From: Fusibacter bizertensis
Lineage (GTDB): Bacteria > Bacillota > Clostridia > Peptostreptococcales > Acidaminobacteraceae
NCBI RefSeq assembly: GCF_029914245.1
Contig: NZ_JARYZI010000001.1
Coordinates: 124,001 to 188,000, forward strand
Direction of reading: 5' to 3'
Length of the DNA: 64,000 bases
Positions 53,982-63,438 of this stretch are shown in pieces. The translations under genes were made by a program, and so were the position numbers. Every line of letters begins with the position of its first letter. The first letter of the stretch is position 1. The notes below the pieces were generated by a model. It worked only from the letters and a program-made list of their open reading frames with translations, ran no database searches and had not been told where the DNA came from.

Positions 53982-54338
53982 TTACTCCTGTACTTTGACG
54001 CCTTCAATGTTTAAGTTTACCTCAAGAACATTTAAGCCCGTTTGCGTTTCAACATTATACTTCACTTTTTCAATGATGTTTTCAGCAACAACAGAGAGTT
54101 TAGTACCGTATTGAACGATTACAAATAAATCTATACGAATGCCTTCTTCTTCTACACCAATCTCAACACCTTTCGAAAGATGTTCTCCTTTGAGAATTTT
54201 AGCAAGTCCGCTCTTAGCCGATTTATATGTCATACCGACGAGACCATAGCACTCCATTGCAGAAACAGCAGCAATAGTAGCCACGACTTCGCTTTTAATG
54301 GTAATATCACCAATTTCATTATTTATCTTTATAGACAT
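53982..54338 (-). CDS. yloU: Asp23/Gls24 family protein YloU
   Basis: A 118-residue Asp23-family protein, in Firmicutes linked to cell-envelope stress and membrane association. It shows GDITIKSEVVATIAAVSAME, CYGLVGMTYKSAKSG, and VVAENIIEKVKYNVETQTGL. It has no membrane helix. It is the first gene of the fakA-recG unit under a good SigA promoter, and 15 bases separate it from fakA. Confidence 0.94.
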   Translation of the reverse strand: MSIKINNEIGDITIKSEVVATIAAVSAMECYGLVGMTYKSAKSGLAKILKGEHLSKGVEIGVEEEGIRIDLFVIVQYGTKLSVVAENIIEKVKYNVETQTGLNVLEVNLNIEGVKVQE

Positions 54339-54380
54339 GATTTACCTCCTTTATAGACATAACTTTACCATGTTATAATT

Positions 54381-54409
54381 ATTTTAAAGGAATATCCACT
54401 TAATATCAA
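54381..54409 (-). promoter_or_regulatory. SigA promoter for yloU-fakA
   Basis: TTGATA (54409-54404), 17 bases, TAAAAT (54386-54381). It lies in the 206-base gap between the divergent yloU and rpmB genes. Confidence 0.7.
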
Positions 54410-54470
54410 GTTAATAAGGTATGAACACATAAATAATTACAAAAAATACATGGTCAAAACGATTTTTTAC

Positions 54471-54499
54471 TTGAAATATGGTGTCTGCTCTGTTAAAAT
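54471..54499 (+). promoter_or_regulatory. SigA promoter for rpmB
   Basis: TTGAAA (54471-54476), 17 bases, TAAAAT (54494-54499). A small hairpin (CGAGT/ACTCG) lies just before the AAGGAGGTG ribosome site. Confidence 0.7.
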
Positions 54500-54544
54500 A
54501 AATTTGTTATGTTACGAGTCATTCACTCGAAGGAGGTGTAATAA

Positions 54545-54736
54545 ATGGGAAGATCGTGTGAAGTATGTGGCAAGGGTAAAGTTTCAGGTAACACTGTCAG
54601 CCACGCAAATAATCACAACAGAAGAACTTGGTCACCTAACCTTAGAAGCGTTAAAGCTTCTGTAAATGGTGGTACTAAGAGAATCAAGGTTTGCAGCAGA
54701 TGTTTACGTTCTGGTAAAGTTGAAAGAGCGGTTTAA
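54545..54736 (+). CDS. rpmB: 50S ribosomal protein L28
   Basis: L28 in its zinc-ribbon form: the 63 residues include CEVC at 5-8 and CSRC at 50-53, with [20 protein letters not shown] between. It stands alone on the plus strand between two minus-strand operons, with its own promoter and a terminator shared with the convergent thiN. The spoVM gene found next to rpmB in B. subtilis is not present here. Confidence 0.97.
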   Translation: MGRSCEVCGKGKVSGNTVSHANNHNRRTWSPNLRSVKASVNGGTKRIKVCSRCLRSGKVERAV

Positions 54737-54758
54737 TCAAACGACAAACGCAAAAATT

Positions 54759-54786
54759 AGGTCATGCACATGCATGACCTTTTTTT
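54759..54786 (+). terminator. Bidirectional terminator between rpmB and thiN
   Basis: AGGTCATGC-ACAT-GCATGACCT, a 9-bp stem followed by seven T on the plus strand; the A-rich left side gives a U-tract for the minus strand too. It serves the convergent rpmB and thiN. Confidence 0.92.
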
Positions 54787-54809
54787 AATTTGATTTATAC
54801 ATAATACGA

Positions 54810-55466
54810 TTAATCACTGGATATAATCAGATAACCACTGCCTTCAGTTATATGAACTGTAGCATGTTCTTCTGACAATTCATTACTGATGCCAACAGTC
54901 TCGGCAAACTTGATATTTGCTTCATAGAGCGGATACTTAAAACCGCGTAGGTTAACGCCTTTAAAACCGTTTTCTAATGGAATCAACGAAATATAACGCT
55001 TTTGCACTAGTACTTCTGGCATTTCTTTATAGTAAGGAGCATCAATTTTTTCAATATAGTTTTGTTCATCTATCAAGATAAAATTTTCTTCTCGTGCAAG
55101 TAAGAATAATACGCTTAGCATATGATCTGCTCGCCCACCTAACCCCCCGATAACTACAACTTTATCTAAGGCGTGTCTTTTTACAAGATCAAAGGCAAGT
55201 TCTGCATCTGTAAAGTCTTTTTCAGCTGGATACGTATGAACCCGTGCATCAGGCCATAACTCTTTATATACTTCTAAATCAACAATAGAATCAAAATCAC
55301 CTAAAATCTCTGTTGCATTAATTTTCAATTTGCTTAACAATTGACAACCACCGTCTACACCCAAAACCACTTCAATATGTCGCGGATCAACATACCTTTT
55401 AATTTGTTGATCAAGTTCCAAAACGGAGGAATAAGAGCCGTTGAGAGAAATCAACCCCCATCTCAT
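54810..55466 (-). CDS. thiN: Thiamine pyrophosphokinase
   Basis: ThiN makes thiamine diphosphate from thiamine and ATP. The 218 residues have VVLGVDGGCQLLSKLKINAT, EILGDFDSIV, EKDFTDAELAFDLVKRHALD and VVIGGLGGRADHMLSVLFLL, the substrate-binding motifs of the family. It overlaps rpe by 4 bases (ATGA) and ends the prkC operon. Confidence 0.95.
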   Translation of the reverse strand: MRWGLISLNGSYSSVLELDQQIKRYVDPRHIEVVLGVDGGCQLLSKLKINATEILGDFDSIVDLEVYKELWPDARVHTYPAEKDFTDAELAFDLVKRHALDKVVVIGGLGGRADHMLSVLFLLAREENFILIDEQNYIEKIDAPYYKEMPEVLVQKRYISLIPLENGFKGVNLRGFKYPLYEANIKFAETVGISNELSEEHATVHITEGSGYLIISSD

Positions 55467-56113
55467 AATCTTTGACGAAAAGCCTTTACAGTTTCATCGA
55501 TATTGGGTGTATTGAAAATCGCTGAGCCTGCAACAATTATGTCTGCTCCAGCAGTTACTACTTCTCTAACATTGTCTAGATTTATACCACCATCTACTTC
55601 GATTTCACAATTAAGTCCCGCATCTTTAATCATTTTTTTAAGACGTACTATTTTATCTGTGGTTGATTTGATATAACTTTGACCACCAAAACCAGGATTT
55701 ACTGACATTAGTAACACCATATCTAGTTCGGGTAAAATCTCCTCTAATGTATGAATAGGCGTTCCAGGGTTAAGTGTAACAGCAGCTCTTACGCCATAAC
55801 TCTTAATCAATTGTATTGTCCTATGAATATGAGGACAAGCTTCTATATGCACATTGATGAGGTCTGCACCTGCATCAACAAAGTCTTTAACATACAAGTC
55901 AGGATTTTCAATCATCAAGTGAACATCTGTAAAAAGCTTTGTTTTCCCTTTTAACGACTTTAAAATCGGAGCACCAAAAGAGATGTTCGGAACAAAATGC
56001 CCATCCATTACATCAATGTGCAGATACTCAACGCCTGCACGCTCTACTTCTTTAACATGTTCTAGCAACCTTGAAAAGTCAGCTGATAATATTGAAGGTG
56101 CAATCTTTACCAT
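55463..56113 (-). CDS. rpe: Ribulose-phosphate 3-epimerase
   Basis: Rpe interconverts ribulose 5-phosphate and xylulose 5-phosphate in the pentose phosphate pathway. The 216 residues have a TIM-barrel with KIAPSILSADFSRLLEHVKE, HIDVMDGHFVPNISFGAPIL, HLMIENPD, MSVNPGFGGQSYI and EVDGGINLDNV, including the catalytic Asp pair. It overlaps rsgA by 7 bases. Confidence 0.98.
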   Translation of the reverse strand: MVKIAPSILSADFSRLLEHVKEVERAGVEYLHIDVMDGHFVPNISFGAPILKSLKGKTKLFTDVHLMIENPDLYVKDFVDAGADLINVHIEACPHIHRTIQLIKSYGVRAAVTLNPGTPIHTLEEILPELDMVLLMSVNPGFGGQSYIKSTTDKIVRLKKMIKDAGLNCEIEVDGGINLDNVREVVTAGADIIVAGSAIFNTPNIDETVKAFRQRL

Positions 56114-56994
56114 TTGTTTAATCTCCTTCTCTGTTCAACAATTTCATTATAAATATAAATATAAGCATCATATCTTTGTTTATTAATTAAGTCCTCATTC
56201 AAAGCTTTCTTCACTTCACATCCTGGCTCATTTTGATGTAAACAGTTATCAAATCTGCAAAGTTCAGCATATTTTTTAAACTCCGGAAAATAATCGGGCA
56301 AATCTTCCGGATCAACTTCAGAAACTGAAAGTGATGTAAATCCTGGTGTATCGACTATGATACCGCCATTTATAATCTCAAAAAGTTCAGAATGTCTTGT
56401 TGTATGCTTACCCCTTTTGATTTTCGCACTTACCTCACCAGTCTCAACAGCATAATCAGCGATTGCATTAAGCAAAGAAGATTTACCAGCTCCTGAAGGA
56501 CCTGAAAACACATTAATCTTACCCGCTAGCGTCTCGATCAACTCATCAACCCCCGCTTTGGATAGTGCACAAGTTTTTAAAACTTTATATCCAGCGGCTT
56601 CATAGATCTTCTTATAAGCATCAAAATCAAAATTAACATCCAAATCAGCTTTGTTAAAACAGACAACCACATCAAGCGCTGAATGTTCTGCAAGAACGAT
56701 CATTTTATCCAAAAGTGTCATATTGGGCATTGGATCCTTAATTGAAAAAACGACTACCGCTTGATCAACGTTTGCTACAACTGGCCGAATTAAACTGTTT
56801 CTTCTTTCGTGAATTTCTTCGATCATGCCTAACTTTTTCTCAGCATCATGAACTGAAATCGTAACATAATCACCCACCATAGGAATAATTTTATCATTTT
56901 TAAATTTACCACGCGCTTTGCATTCGTAGAGAATTCCATCTCGCTTAACATAATAGAACCCTCCAATGCCTTTGAAAATTATTCCATGTGACAT
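56107..56994 (-). CDS. rsgA: Ribosome small subunit GTPase RsgA
   Basis: RsgA is a circularly permuted GTPase that checks the decoding site of the 30S subunit. The 295 residues have an N-terminal OB-fold, G4 CFNKADLD before G1 FSGPSGAGKSSLLN, DTPGFTSLSVSEV (G3), and a zinc-binding site in CRFDNCLHQNEPGCEV. It lies between prkC and rpe as in other Firmicutes. Confidence 0.97.
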   Translation of the reverse strand: MSHGIIFKGIGGFYYVKRDGILYECKARGKFKNDKIIPMVGDYVTISVHDAEKKLGMIEEIHERRNSLIRPVVANVDQAVVVFSIKDPMPNMTLLDKMIVLAEHSALDVVVCFNKADLDVNFDFDAYKKIYEAAGYKVLKTCALSKAGVDELIETLAGKINVFSGPSGAGKSSLLNAIADYAVETGEVSAKIKRGKHTTRHSELFEIINGGIIVDTPGFTSLSVSEVDPEDLPDYFPEFKKYAELCRFDNCLHQNEPGCEVKKALNEDLINKQRYDAYIYIYNEIVEQRRRLNKW

Positions 56995-57006
56995 TATTTA
57001 TACTCC

Positions 57007-59007
57007 TTAGAATTGTATGTCTTGTTCAAGTCTCACGATATCGCCATAATAAACACGTATTTTTGCATTTCCAGAGCCTTTCACTGTCGTTTGTACTACA
57101 ATATCTGTTCCTTCAGATTTAGAATGTACTTTTTCATATACAACAGTGTTTTGATCTCCTTGAATCATTATAATCTTTATATTCTCAGTTTCACTTTCAA
57201 ATTTATCAGTTTCGATTGTAACAGTGAGTTTTAGCTCGCTAGATACCTCTTCAGATGTTGGTTCAGTTGAAGCCTCAACCGTTGTCTCTTCTGGACCACT
57301 ACTTACGACAACTTCAACAAAAGTACCTTGATCCACTTCAGTTCCTACTCTCGTGTTGGAAATTATTTGACCTTTTTCTATTGTTTCACTTGTTTCATAT
57401 GTGATGTTTCCAAGTTTTAGTCCAATTGAATTTAAGGTACTTTCTGCTTCTCTTATTGTCTTAGTTTCTAATGAAGGTACCATTACAGTTTTAGTTTCAA
57501 GACCTTGACTGACAACAATGTCAATCACAGTGCCTTGAGGCATTTTGATACCAGCTTTAGGTGTCTGACTGATAATCATACCTTCTGGTAAATCGTTAAA
57601 CTCATAAGTAGGTTCTCCTACAACAAAACCATCATTTTCAATCATCACTTTTGCTTCTGTTAAGGTTTGTTGCTTGACATTTGGTATAATCGATTGAATT
57701 CCACCACTACTTATGACAAGTTTAATGGTAAATCCTTCTTTAACTTCATCACCTTCATTATAAGACTGAGAAATAACATGTCCCTCTTCGATATCATTAT
57801 GAACCCTTTGTTCAGTAGTATCAGCTTTTAGACCAACGTTGTTCAGCTCTCTTATAGCATCTTCGGTTGTCATGTTTATGACATTTGGAACTTGAACAGT
57901 GCCTACATCAAAAATATCTTTAAATTTACCAACAGCTACAATACCAAAAACGATCATTGCCAAAACAAGTGCTGCTAAAATGACTAAAGTCATGTTTAGT
58001 TTATTCTTTTCAGGTGATGGTGTGTTCCCACTTGAATTTACAGGACTCTTCTTTTGTGGGTTAACAGAATTTGGCGATCTTTTTTTAGTTTGATATGCCA
58101 TGAGTTCCTCCTCTGTTATTTTCGGTAAAACTGCGGTTTCATGATTATCATAGTGATCAAGTGGAACAACAAAATTTTTGTCTGTACGCAAACTTTTAAG
58201 ATCTTCAATTAATTCAAGGATAGATTGGTAACGGTCATTGGGCATTTTTTCTGTAGCCTTGAGAATAATTGAAGCCAATCCATCACTTACTGTTTCATTA
58301 ATCATTTGCGGATTTGGCATCTCATCTTTTATTTGCTTTAAAGCGATAGTAACAGGTGAATCTCCTTCAAAAGGCAAAGTTTTGGTTGCAAGCTCATATA
58401 ACAATATGCCAAGTGAATAAATATCACTTCTTGCATCTACAAAACCACCTCGTGCTTGTTCAGGTGATGCATAATGTACTGATCCAATTACTTCTTTAGT
58501 ATTGACGATAGTAGCAGTTGTAGCTGCACGAGCTATCCCAAAATCTGCAACCTTAACGCTTCCATTTTCATTGATCAGAATATTTTGAGATTTAATATCA
58601 CGATGTACGATTTCATTTTGGTGCGCTTGAGATAACGCCGATCCAATCTGAAGGCCTATGTTTAAAATTGCATCTTCCTTCATGAAACCTTGCATCTTAT
58701 TGAGGTAGTCTCTTAAAGTGTTTCCATTGACAAGTTCCATCACGATATAGTGAACATCACTATTAAAGCCTACATCAAACACATTTACTATGTTTGGGTG
58801 AGACAAACTTGCAGCTGCTTGTGACTCTTTTTGAAATTTCTTAACAAACTCTTCATCCGCATTGAACTCAGGCTTTAAAACTTTCACTGCGACCAATCTA
58901 TTTAGCACGTTGTCTCTTCCTTTGTAAACAACTGCCATGCCTCCAACACCTAGTATCTCTATAATCTCATATCTATTTCCTAAGTTAGTACCTATTAACT
59001 GTGACAT
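57007..59007 (-). CDS. prkC: Serine/threonine protein kinase PrkC with PASTA repeats
   Basis: PrkC is a membrane kinase that senses muropeptides through PASTA domains. I start at the ATG at 59007 (MSQLIGTNLGNRYEI), 5 bases after GGAGGA; the longer frame begins inside prpC. The 666 residues have Lys42 (VAVKVL), HRD at 135-137 and DFG at 155-157. One membrane helix (about 343-363) and three PASTA repeats follow (starting VPNVINM, IPNVKQQ, VPSLETK). A Thr/Glu-rich linker and a small beta-rich tail end it. Confidence 0.97.
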   Translation of the reverse strand: MSQLIGTNLGNRYEIIEILGVGGMAVVYKGRDNVLNRLVAVKVLKPEFNADEEFVKKFQKESQAAASLSHPNIVNVFDVGFNSDVHYIVMELVNGNTLRDYLNKMQGFMKEDAILNIGLQIGSALSQAHQNEIVHRDIKSQNILINENGSVKVADFGIARAATTATIVNTKEVIGSVHYASPEQARGGFVDARSDIYSLGILLYELATKTLPFEGDSPVTIALKQIKDEMPNPQMINETVSDGLASIILKATEKMPNDRYQSILELIEDLKSLRTDKNFVVPLDHYDNHETAVLPKITEEELMAYQTKKRSPNSVNPQKKSPVNSSGNTPSPEKNKLNMTLVILAALVLAMIVFGIVAVGKFKDIFDVGTVQVPNVINMTTEDAIRELNNVGLKADTTEQRVHNDIEEGHVISQSYNEGDEVKEGFTIKLVISSGGIQSIIPNVKQQTLTEAKVMIENDGFVVGEPTYEFNDLPEGMIISQTPKAGIKMPQGTVIDIVVSQGLETKTVMVPSLETKTIREAESTLNSIGLKLGNITYETSETIEKGQIISNTRVGTEVDQGTFVEVVVSSGPEETTVEASTEPTSEEVSSELKLTVTIETDKFESETENIKIIMIQGDQNTVVYEKVHSKSEGTDIVVQTTVKGSGNAKIRVYYGDIVRLEQDIQF

Positions 59008-59017
59008 TTGTTCCTCC

Positions 59018-59722
59018 TTAAAGTTCAACGCAAATTACAGTAATGTTATCTTTTCCACCACTGTTATTTGCTGAGTCTACCATCGTTTTGGGAATTTCAT
59101 CAAACGGTCTACTGTTGACAATTTCCAGAAGTTCATGAGATGTCACCATATTGGTTAAGCCATCAGAACATAAGATAATATGACTAAATTCTTGTACGTT
59201 AAATTTTTTTGTAAATATTTCAAACTTTCGATCTACACCAAGTGCACTTGTTATTATATTACGATCCGGATGAATCGCAGCTTCATCAGCACTTATGCTA
59301 CCTATTTTCACCAATTCAGCAACCAGTGAATGGTCCTCGGAAAGCTGAACCAAGTTACCCTTTTGAACACCATAGCATCTGCTATCTCCTACATTAAAGA
59401 CCCAAAGTTCATCACCGTAGACACATGCAATGACTGCTGTAGTTCCCATTCCACGACATTCAGGATGACTTTTGACATATTCTAGTATGGCTTCATTTGC
59501 TTTGTTTAACAAATTGGGGATATCTCTTTCAAGATCTGGAGAAGTTAGCGCATTATACCCTTCCATAAGTGTAACTGCAGCAATTTCTGATGCAACTTCC
59601 CCCGCTTGATAACCTCCCATGCCATCAGCAATTATAAAGATTTCTAAATTTTCATGTATTAAATAGTAATCTTCATTATTTTCTCTTGTGATGCCAACAT
59701 CTGTAAGTGCTATAGCTCTCAT
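59018..59722 (-). CDS. prpC: PP2C-type protein phosphatase PrpC
   Basis: PrpC removes phosphate from PrkC and its substrates. The 234 residues show the PP2C metal motifs: TDVGITRENNEDYYLIHENL, FIIADGMGGYQAGEVAS, GDSRCYGVQKGNLVQLSEDH and HIILCSDGLTNMV, then SGGKDNITVICVEL at the end. It lies directly upstream of prkC. The rlmN gene that usually sits between rsmB and prpC is missing; only 48 bases separate them. Confidence 0.97.
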   Translation of the reverse strand: MRAIALTDVGITRENNEDYYLIHENLEIFIIADGMGGYQAGEVASEIAAVTLMEGYNALTSPDLERDIPNLLNKANEAILEYVKSHPECRGMGTTAVIACVYGDELWVFNVGDSRCYGVQKGNLVQLSEDHSLVAELVKIGSISADEAAIHPDRNIITSALGVDRKFEIFTKKFNVQEFSHIILCSDGLTNMVTSHELLEIVNSRPFDEIPKTMVDSANNSGGKDNITVICVEL

Positions 59723-59770
59723 TTTATACCTCTTTAATCGACAACTGTCTATTTATAATTCACATAACAT

Positions 59771-61090
59771 TTAGAGTGTCATTTTTTTCATCTTAGCTAT
59801 AAAAAAACCATCTGTTTGATGTACACTTGGAAATAGTGTCAAATAGCTTTGATCAGAGATGTTCTCAATTTCAAAGTCTGGATGATCTGATAAAAAAGAA
59901 TCTACAATTTCCTGATTTTCATGCACGTTTAAAGTACAAGTACTGTAAAGCAAAGTTCCGCCCGGTTTTACATATCTACTTGATATAGATAATATTTCAC
60001 TTTGAATTGGAACCAGTTCATTTAAACTTTCTAGGGATTTATTATATTTTATATCTGGTTTTCGTCGAATGATACCTAGGCCTGAACATGGTGCATCAAC
60101 CATCACGATATCCGCCTGCTCAATTAGTGTTTCATCAACCAGCATCGCATCAAACTGCTCTATCTTGATATTTTTAAGATTAAGTCTTTGAGCATTTTCA
60201 GAGATCAGTTTTAATTTTTCTTCATGTAAATCTCGCGCAATAACTTGCCCAGTTTGATTTAAAAGTTGAGCTACATGCGTCGTTTTTCCACCTGGCGCTG
60301 CACAAACATCTATTATTACATCACCATCTTTAACACCTGCATATTTTCCAACACACATTGAACTTATATCCTGAATTGCAAACGCACCATTTTCAAAGCC
60401 TGGAATTTCCTTTACTGAATAACCATTTAGGTCATCAATTAATAGCCCTTCCTCAATAAGTTCTGACTCTTTATATTTTATACCCACTTGATCTAAAGTG
60501 AGTTTAAAAGCATCAACAGAGATGCTGTTTGTATTAACTCGTATAGATAATTTAGGTGTCTTATTGCTGCTAAACATTAGTTTTTCAGCAAATGCTATAC
60601 CATATTGTTCAATCCAAAATGCTACTAACCACTCTGGAAAAGAATACATTATACTCAGATGAGTAATTGGATGTTGTTTGCGATTTGGAAGTTCAATATT
60701 TTTACCTTTCCTAATGAAATTACGCAATATCCCATTCACAAAACTTCCATTTGATTGAGAAATACTTTTAGCAAGCTTTACTGACTCATCAACTGCAGCA
60801 GATTCTGGTATTTTATCCATGAATTTTAACTGGTAAAAACCCATTCTTAAAATATTGACAACACTTCTATCAATTCGAGTGAACCTTTGTGCAGATAGTT
60901 TTCTTATATAATAGTCAAGTAATAGCTTGTTTTCCAAAACACCAAAAACAAGCTGTGAAGTTAAACGTCGATCCGCTGAATCAATCTCATACTGATTAAG
61001 GGTTCTCCCCAATACAACATGAGAAAACTCATGCATTTGTTCTATTTCATCTAAAATTCTTAACGATAATTTTCTTGCATTAATTTTCAT
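59771..61090 (-). CDS. rsmB: 16S rRNA (cytosine967-C5)-methyltransferase RsmB
   Basis: RsmB methylates C967 of 16S rRNA. The 439 residues have the NusB-like N-terminal domain (about 1-130), then the Rossmann methyltransferase with VCAAPGGKTTHVAQLL, VDAPCSGLGIIRRKPDIKYN (catalytic Cys) and LLYSTCTLNVHENQ (second Cys). It has its own extended -10 promoter. It sits after the zinc peptidase gene. Confidence 0.96.
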   Translation of the reverse strand: MKINARKLSLRILDEIEQMHEFSHVVLGRTLNQYEIDSADRRLTSQLVFGVLENKLLLDYYIRKLSAQRFTRIDRSVVNILRMGFYQLKFMDKIPESAAVDESVKLAKSISQSNGSFVNGILRNFIRKGKNIELPNRKQHPITHLSIMYSFPEWLVAFWIEQYGIAFAEKLMFSSNKTPKLSIRVNTNSISVDAFKLTLDQVGIKYKESELIEEGLLIDDLNGYSVKEIPGFENGAFAIQDISSMCVGKYAGVKDGDVIIDVCAAPGGKTTHVAQLLNQTGQVIARDLHEEKLKLISENAQRLNLKNIKIEQFDAMLVDETLIEQADIVMVDAPCSGLGIIRRKPDIKYNKSLESLNELVPIQSEILSISSRYVKPGGTLLYSTCTLNVHENQEIVDSFLSDHPDFEIENISDQSYLTLFPSVHQTDGFFIAKMKKMTL

Positions 61091-61114
61091 ATATTCTCCT
61101 TGCTTATCTGAACC

Positions 61115-61123
61115 ATTATACCA
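61115..61123 (-). promoter_or_regulatory. Extended -10 promoter for rsmB
   Basis: TGGTATAAT on the minus strand (61123-61115) is a full extended -10 element. The -35 at 17 bases (TTAAAT) is weak, as expected for this type. About 25 bases separate the -10 from the rsmB ATG. Confidence 0.55.
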
Positions 61124-61197
61124 AAGAAACAGTACGAATTTAAGTCATATAAGTGAATTATCAATTATTTTTAATATGTACGCAATAAATAGTGATA

Positions 61198-61241
61198 AAA
61201 GAAGACCACCAAACAAGATATAAGTTATCTTACCTGGTGGC
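61198..61241 (-). terminator. Terminator after the membrane zinc peptidase gene
   Basis: On the transcript CCACCA / TGGTGG (61240-61235 with 61211-61206) encloses a second AAGATA / TATCTT helix with wobble pairs between, followed by TCTTCTTTTATC. It starts 15 bases after the gene and separates it from rsmB. Confidence 0.7.
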
Positions 61242-61255
61242 CTTGTGAATAAGAA

Positions 61256-61936
61256 TCAATCTCCTCTTCTATTAAGCAACAACATCCTTACCAATTGGCC
61301 AATTGCCATTGCGGCTGCTGCTACATATGTCATTGCAGCTGCACGAAGCACTTTTCTAGCATCTGTATTTTCATCTGAACTTAGTATGCCATACGATTCC
61401 ATCATATTGATCGCTCTAGAACTTGCGTTAAATTCAACCGGTAAAGTTACCAATTGGAAAACAACAGAAAAAGAAAAGAAAATAATACCAATCGTGATAA
61501 ATTGCGGCATAGAAAGTATTATTCCTATAAAAAACAAAGGCCATAAAGCTTGAGAGCCTAGTTGAGCAGCAGGTAAAATTGCTGTTCTAAACTTAAGTGG
61601 CACATAACCATTTGCATGTTGTAGTGCATGTCCAGTTTCGTGACAAGCGACACTTACCGAAGCAATAGAAGGATTATCATAAACTGGTTCTGAAAGTCTC
61701 ACTGTTTTGGTTCTAGGATCATAATGATCTGTTAAATATCCTGAAACTCTCTCAATTCTAACATCTGTTAGTCCATTGTTTCTAAGAATCATTGCAGCAG
61801 CTTCTGCGCCTGTCAACCCTCTCATATTTCTAACTTTGTGATATTTGCTAAACGTCGATTTCACACCCATACTCGCTAAAGAAGCAAGTATAAAAAGTAT
61901 AAAAATCATAAAATAACCGCTACCACCGTATAACAT
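61256..61936 (-). CDS. Membrane zinc metallopeptidase (YugP-like)
   Basis: A 226-residue membrane protein of the YugP family, thought to be a zinc metallopeptidase. It has an N-terminal helix (about 8-24), the motif HETGH at 99-103 in VSVACHETGHALQHA, then two strongly hydrophobic segments (about 122-165), and a C-terminal helix. The conserved PVEFNASSRAINMMESYGIL motif is present. Its substrate is unknown. It lies between fmt and rsmB, a common place in clostridia. Confidence 0.92.
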   Translation of the reverse strand: MLYGGSGYFMIFILFILASLASMGVKSTFSKYHKVRNMRGLTGAEAAAMILRNNGLTDVRIERVSGYLTDHYDPRTKTVRLSEPVYDNPSIASVSVACHETGHALQHANGYVPLKFRTAILPAAQLGSQALWPLFFIGIILSMPQFITIGIIFFSFSVVFQLVTLPVEFNASSRAINMMESYGILSSDENTDARKVLRAAAMTYVAAAAMAIGQLVRMLLLNRRGD

Positions 61937-61947
61937 AACTTACCTCC

Positions 61948-62919
61948 TTATATTAGTATTTTTCCTATTTCCACGTCATTTCCTAGTAAAAAAGCCTGCG
62001 TTAACATCCTTTTATTACTGCCAAGTTGAAGTTCATCAACTCGTAACACACCTTCACCAGTTTTAACATATATTGCTTTTTTATCTTTGAATACAATTTC
62101 CCCTGGCACTGAAGTTTTGAATATATTTATGTCAGATGCACTTAGATTGGAAAGACTGCTAAACTCCTCATTATCTAAATTCTTCGCACTAAAAATCTTG
62201 AAAGTTACCTCGTCTAACTGAGTATGAGCTATTGGCCAAGGGTTAAATCCTCTTATTCTATTTTCAATCTGTTTTGCACTCATATGCCAATCGATTCGAG
62301 TTACGTTTTTGTCAAGCATCATGGCGTGAGAGCTTTCAGCATCAATCTGTGGTACAGGAATAATTGTTCCCTTTTCAAGTCGTTCCAATGTCTCAATTAA
62401 CAAATCAGCACCAACTACTGCAAGTTCTTCAAACAACTCACCTGCTGTTTTTCGATCTACTGAAACTTCAGATTTTAACAACATATCACCTGTATCAATT
62501 CCCGCTGCCATCAACATCGTCGTTACACCTGTAGTTTCTAAGCCATCAGCGATCGCCCAATTAATAGGTGCAGCACCTCTGTAACTCGGCAAAAGTGAAC
62601 CATGTACATTGATACAACCAAACTTTGGTATGTCTAAAATCTCTTGAGATAAAATCTGACCATATGCGACTACAACTATTACATCCGGTTTATAATCTTT
62701 GATAAGTGTTGGCCAATGTTCTTTTCTAATTTTATCAGGTTGATATACTGTAAAACCAAGTTCTTCAGCAACTAATTTTACAGGTGGAGATGCTAACTTC
62801 TTGCCTCTTCCCTTGGGTTTGTCAGGTTGTGTGAACACTGCCAATACTTCATGGTGTTTTGCAACTGACTTTAAAGTCTCTACTGCAAAATCAGGTGTTC
62901 CCATATATATTACTTTCAT
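61948..62919 (-). CDS. fmt: Methionyl-tRNA formyltransferase
   Basis: Fmt formylates initiator Met-tRNA. The 323 residues have KVIYMGTPDFAVETL, the folate-site sequence HGSLLPSYRGAAPINWAIAD, GVTTMLMAAGIDTGDMLLKS, and a C-terminal OB-like tRNA-binding domain (RIRGFNPWPIAHTQLDEVTF). It follows def by 24 bases, the classic def-fmt pair. Confidence 0.98.
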   Translation of the reverse strand: MKVIYMGTPDFAVETLKSVAKHHEVLAVFTQPDKPKGRGKKLASPPVKLVAEELGFTVYQPDKIRKEHWPTLIKDYKPDVIVVVAYGQILSQEILDIPKFGCINVHGSLLPSYRGAAPINWAIADGLETTGVTTMLMAAGIDTGDMLLKSEVSVDRKTAGELFEELAVVGADLLIETLERLEKGTIIPVPQIDAESSHAMMLDKNVTRIDWHMSAKQIENRIRGFNPWPIAHTQLDEVTFKIFSAKNLDNEEFSSLSNLSASDINIFKTSVPGEIVFKDKKAIYVKTGEGVLRVDELQLGSNKRMLTQAFLLGNDVEIGKILI

Positions 62920-62943
62920 CTAACAATCATCCTTTAAATTTAT

Positions 62944-63408
62944 TTATTCTGCTTTATCTTCTAATACAACTTGCTTATCAATGTATAAGATACCATCTAG
63001 ATGATCAATTTCATGGCATAAAATTCTTGCCATTAAATCTTCACCCTCTATTTCATAGGTCTCACCATCTAAATCTTCAAACTGAACCGTTACTGATAAA
63101 GGTCTTTTTACCATGCCATGTCTTCCAGGTAAACTTAAGCACCCTTCTTCCTCCATCTGCAAACCACTTTGATCAACAATTCTAGGATTTATAAGTGCCA
63201 TTGGACCATCTTCATCATACAAGTCAAAAACAATTACACGTTTTAAGACACCAATTTGTGGAGCCGCAAGACCAACGCCATCTGCATGGTGCATCGTTTC
63301 AATCATATCTTCAACTAAAACATCTAACTTTTTATCAAAAGCAGTAACTTCCTTTGATACTTTTCTTAAGATAGGATCATTATCCGTTCTAATAATGCGA
63401 ATTGCCAT
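62944..63408 (-). CDS. def: Peptide deformylase
   Basis: Def removes the formyl group from new proteins. The 154 residues carry all three motifs: GVGLAAPQIG at 44-53, EGCLSLPG at 88-95 with metal ligand C90, and HEIDHLDG at 132-139 with ligands H132 and H136 and catalytic E133. It lies between priA and fmt. Confidence 0.98.
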   Translation of the reverse strand: MAIRIIRTDNDPILRKVSKEVTAFDKKLDVLVEDMIETMHHADGVGLAAPQIGVLKRVIVFDLYDEDGPMALINPRIVDQSGLQMEEEGCLSLPGRHGMVKRPLSVTVQFEDLDGETYEIEGEDLMARILCHEIDHLDGILYIDKQVVLEDKAE

Positions 63409-63438
63409 TTGTGCCTCCTAAAAATATAATCTATATCA

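Noticed and set aside
54450-54665. A plus-strand reading frame overlapping rpmB
   Set aside because: It runs in another frame through the rpmB promoter and gene, has no ribosome site, and its protein resembles nothing.
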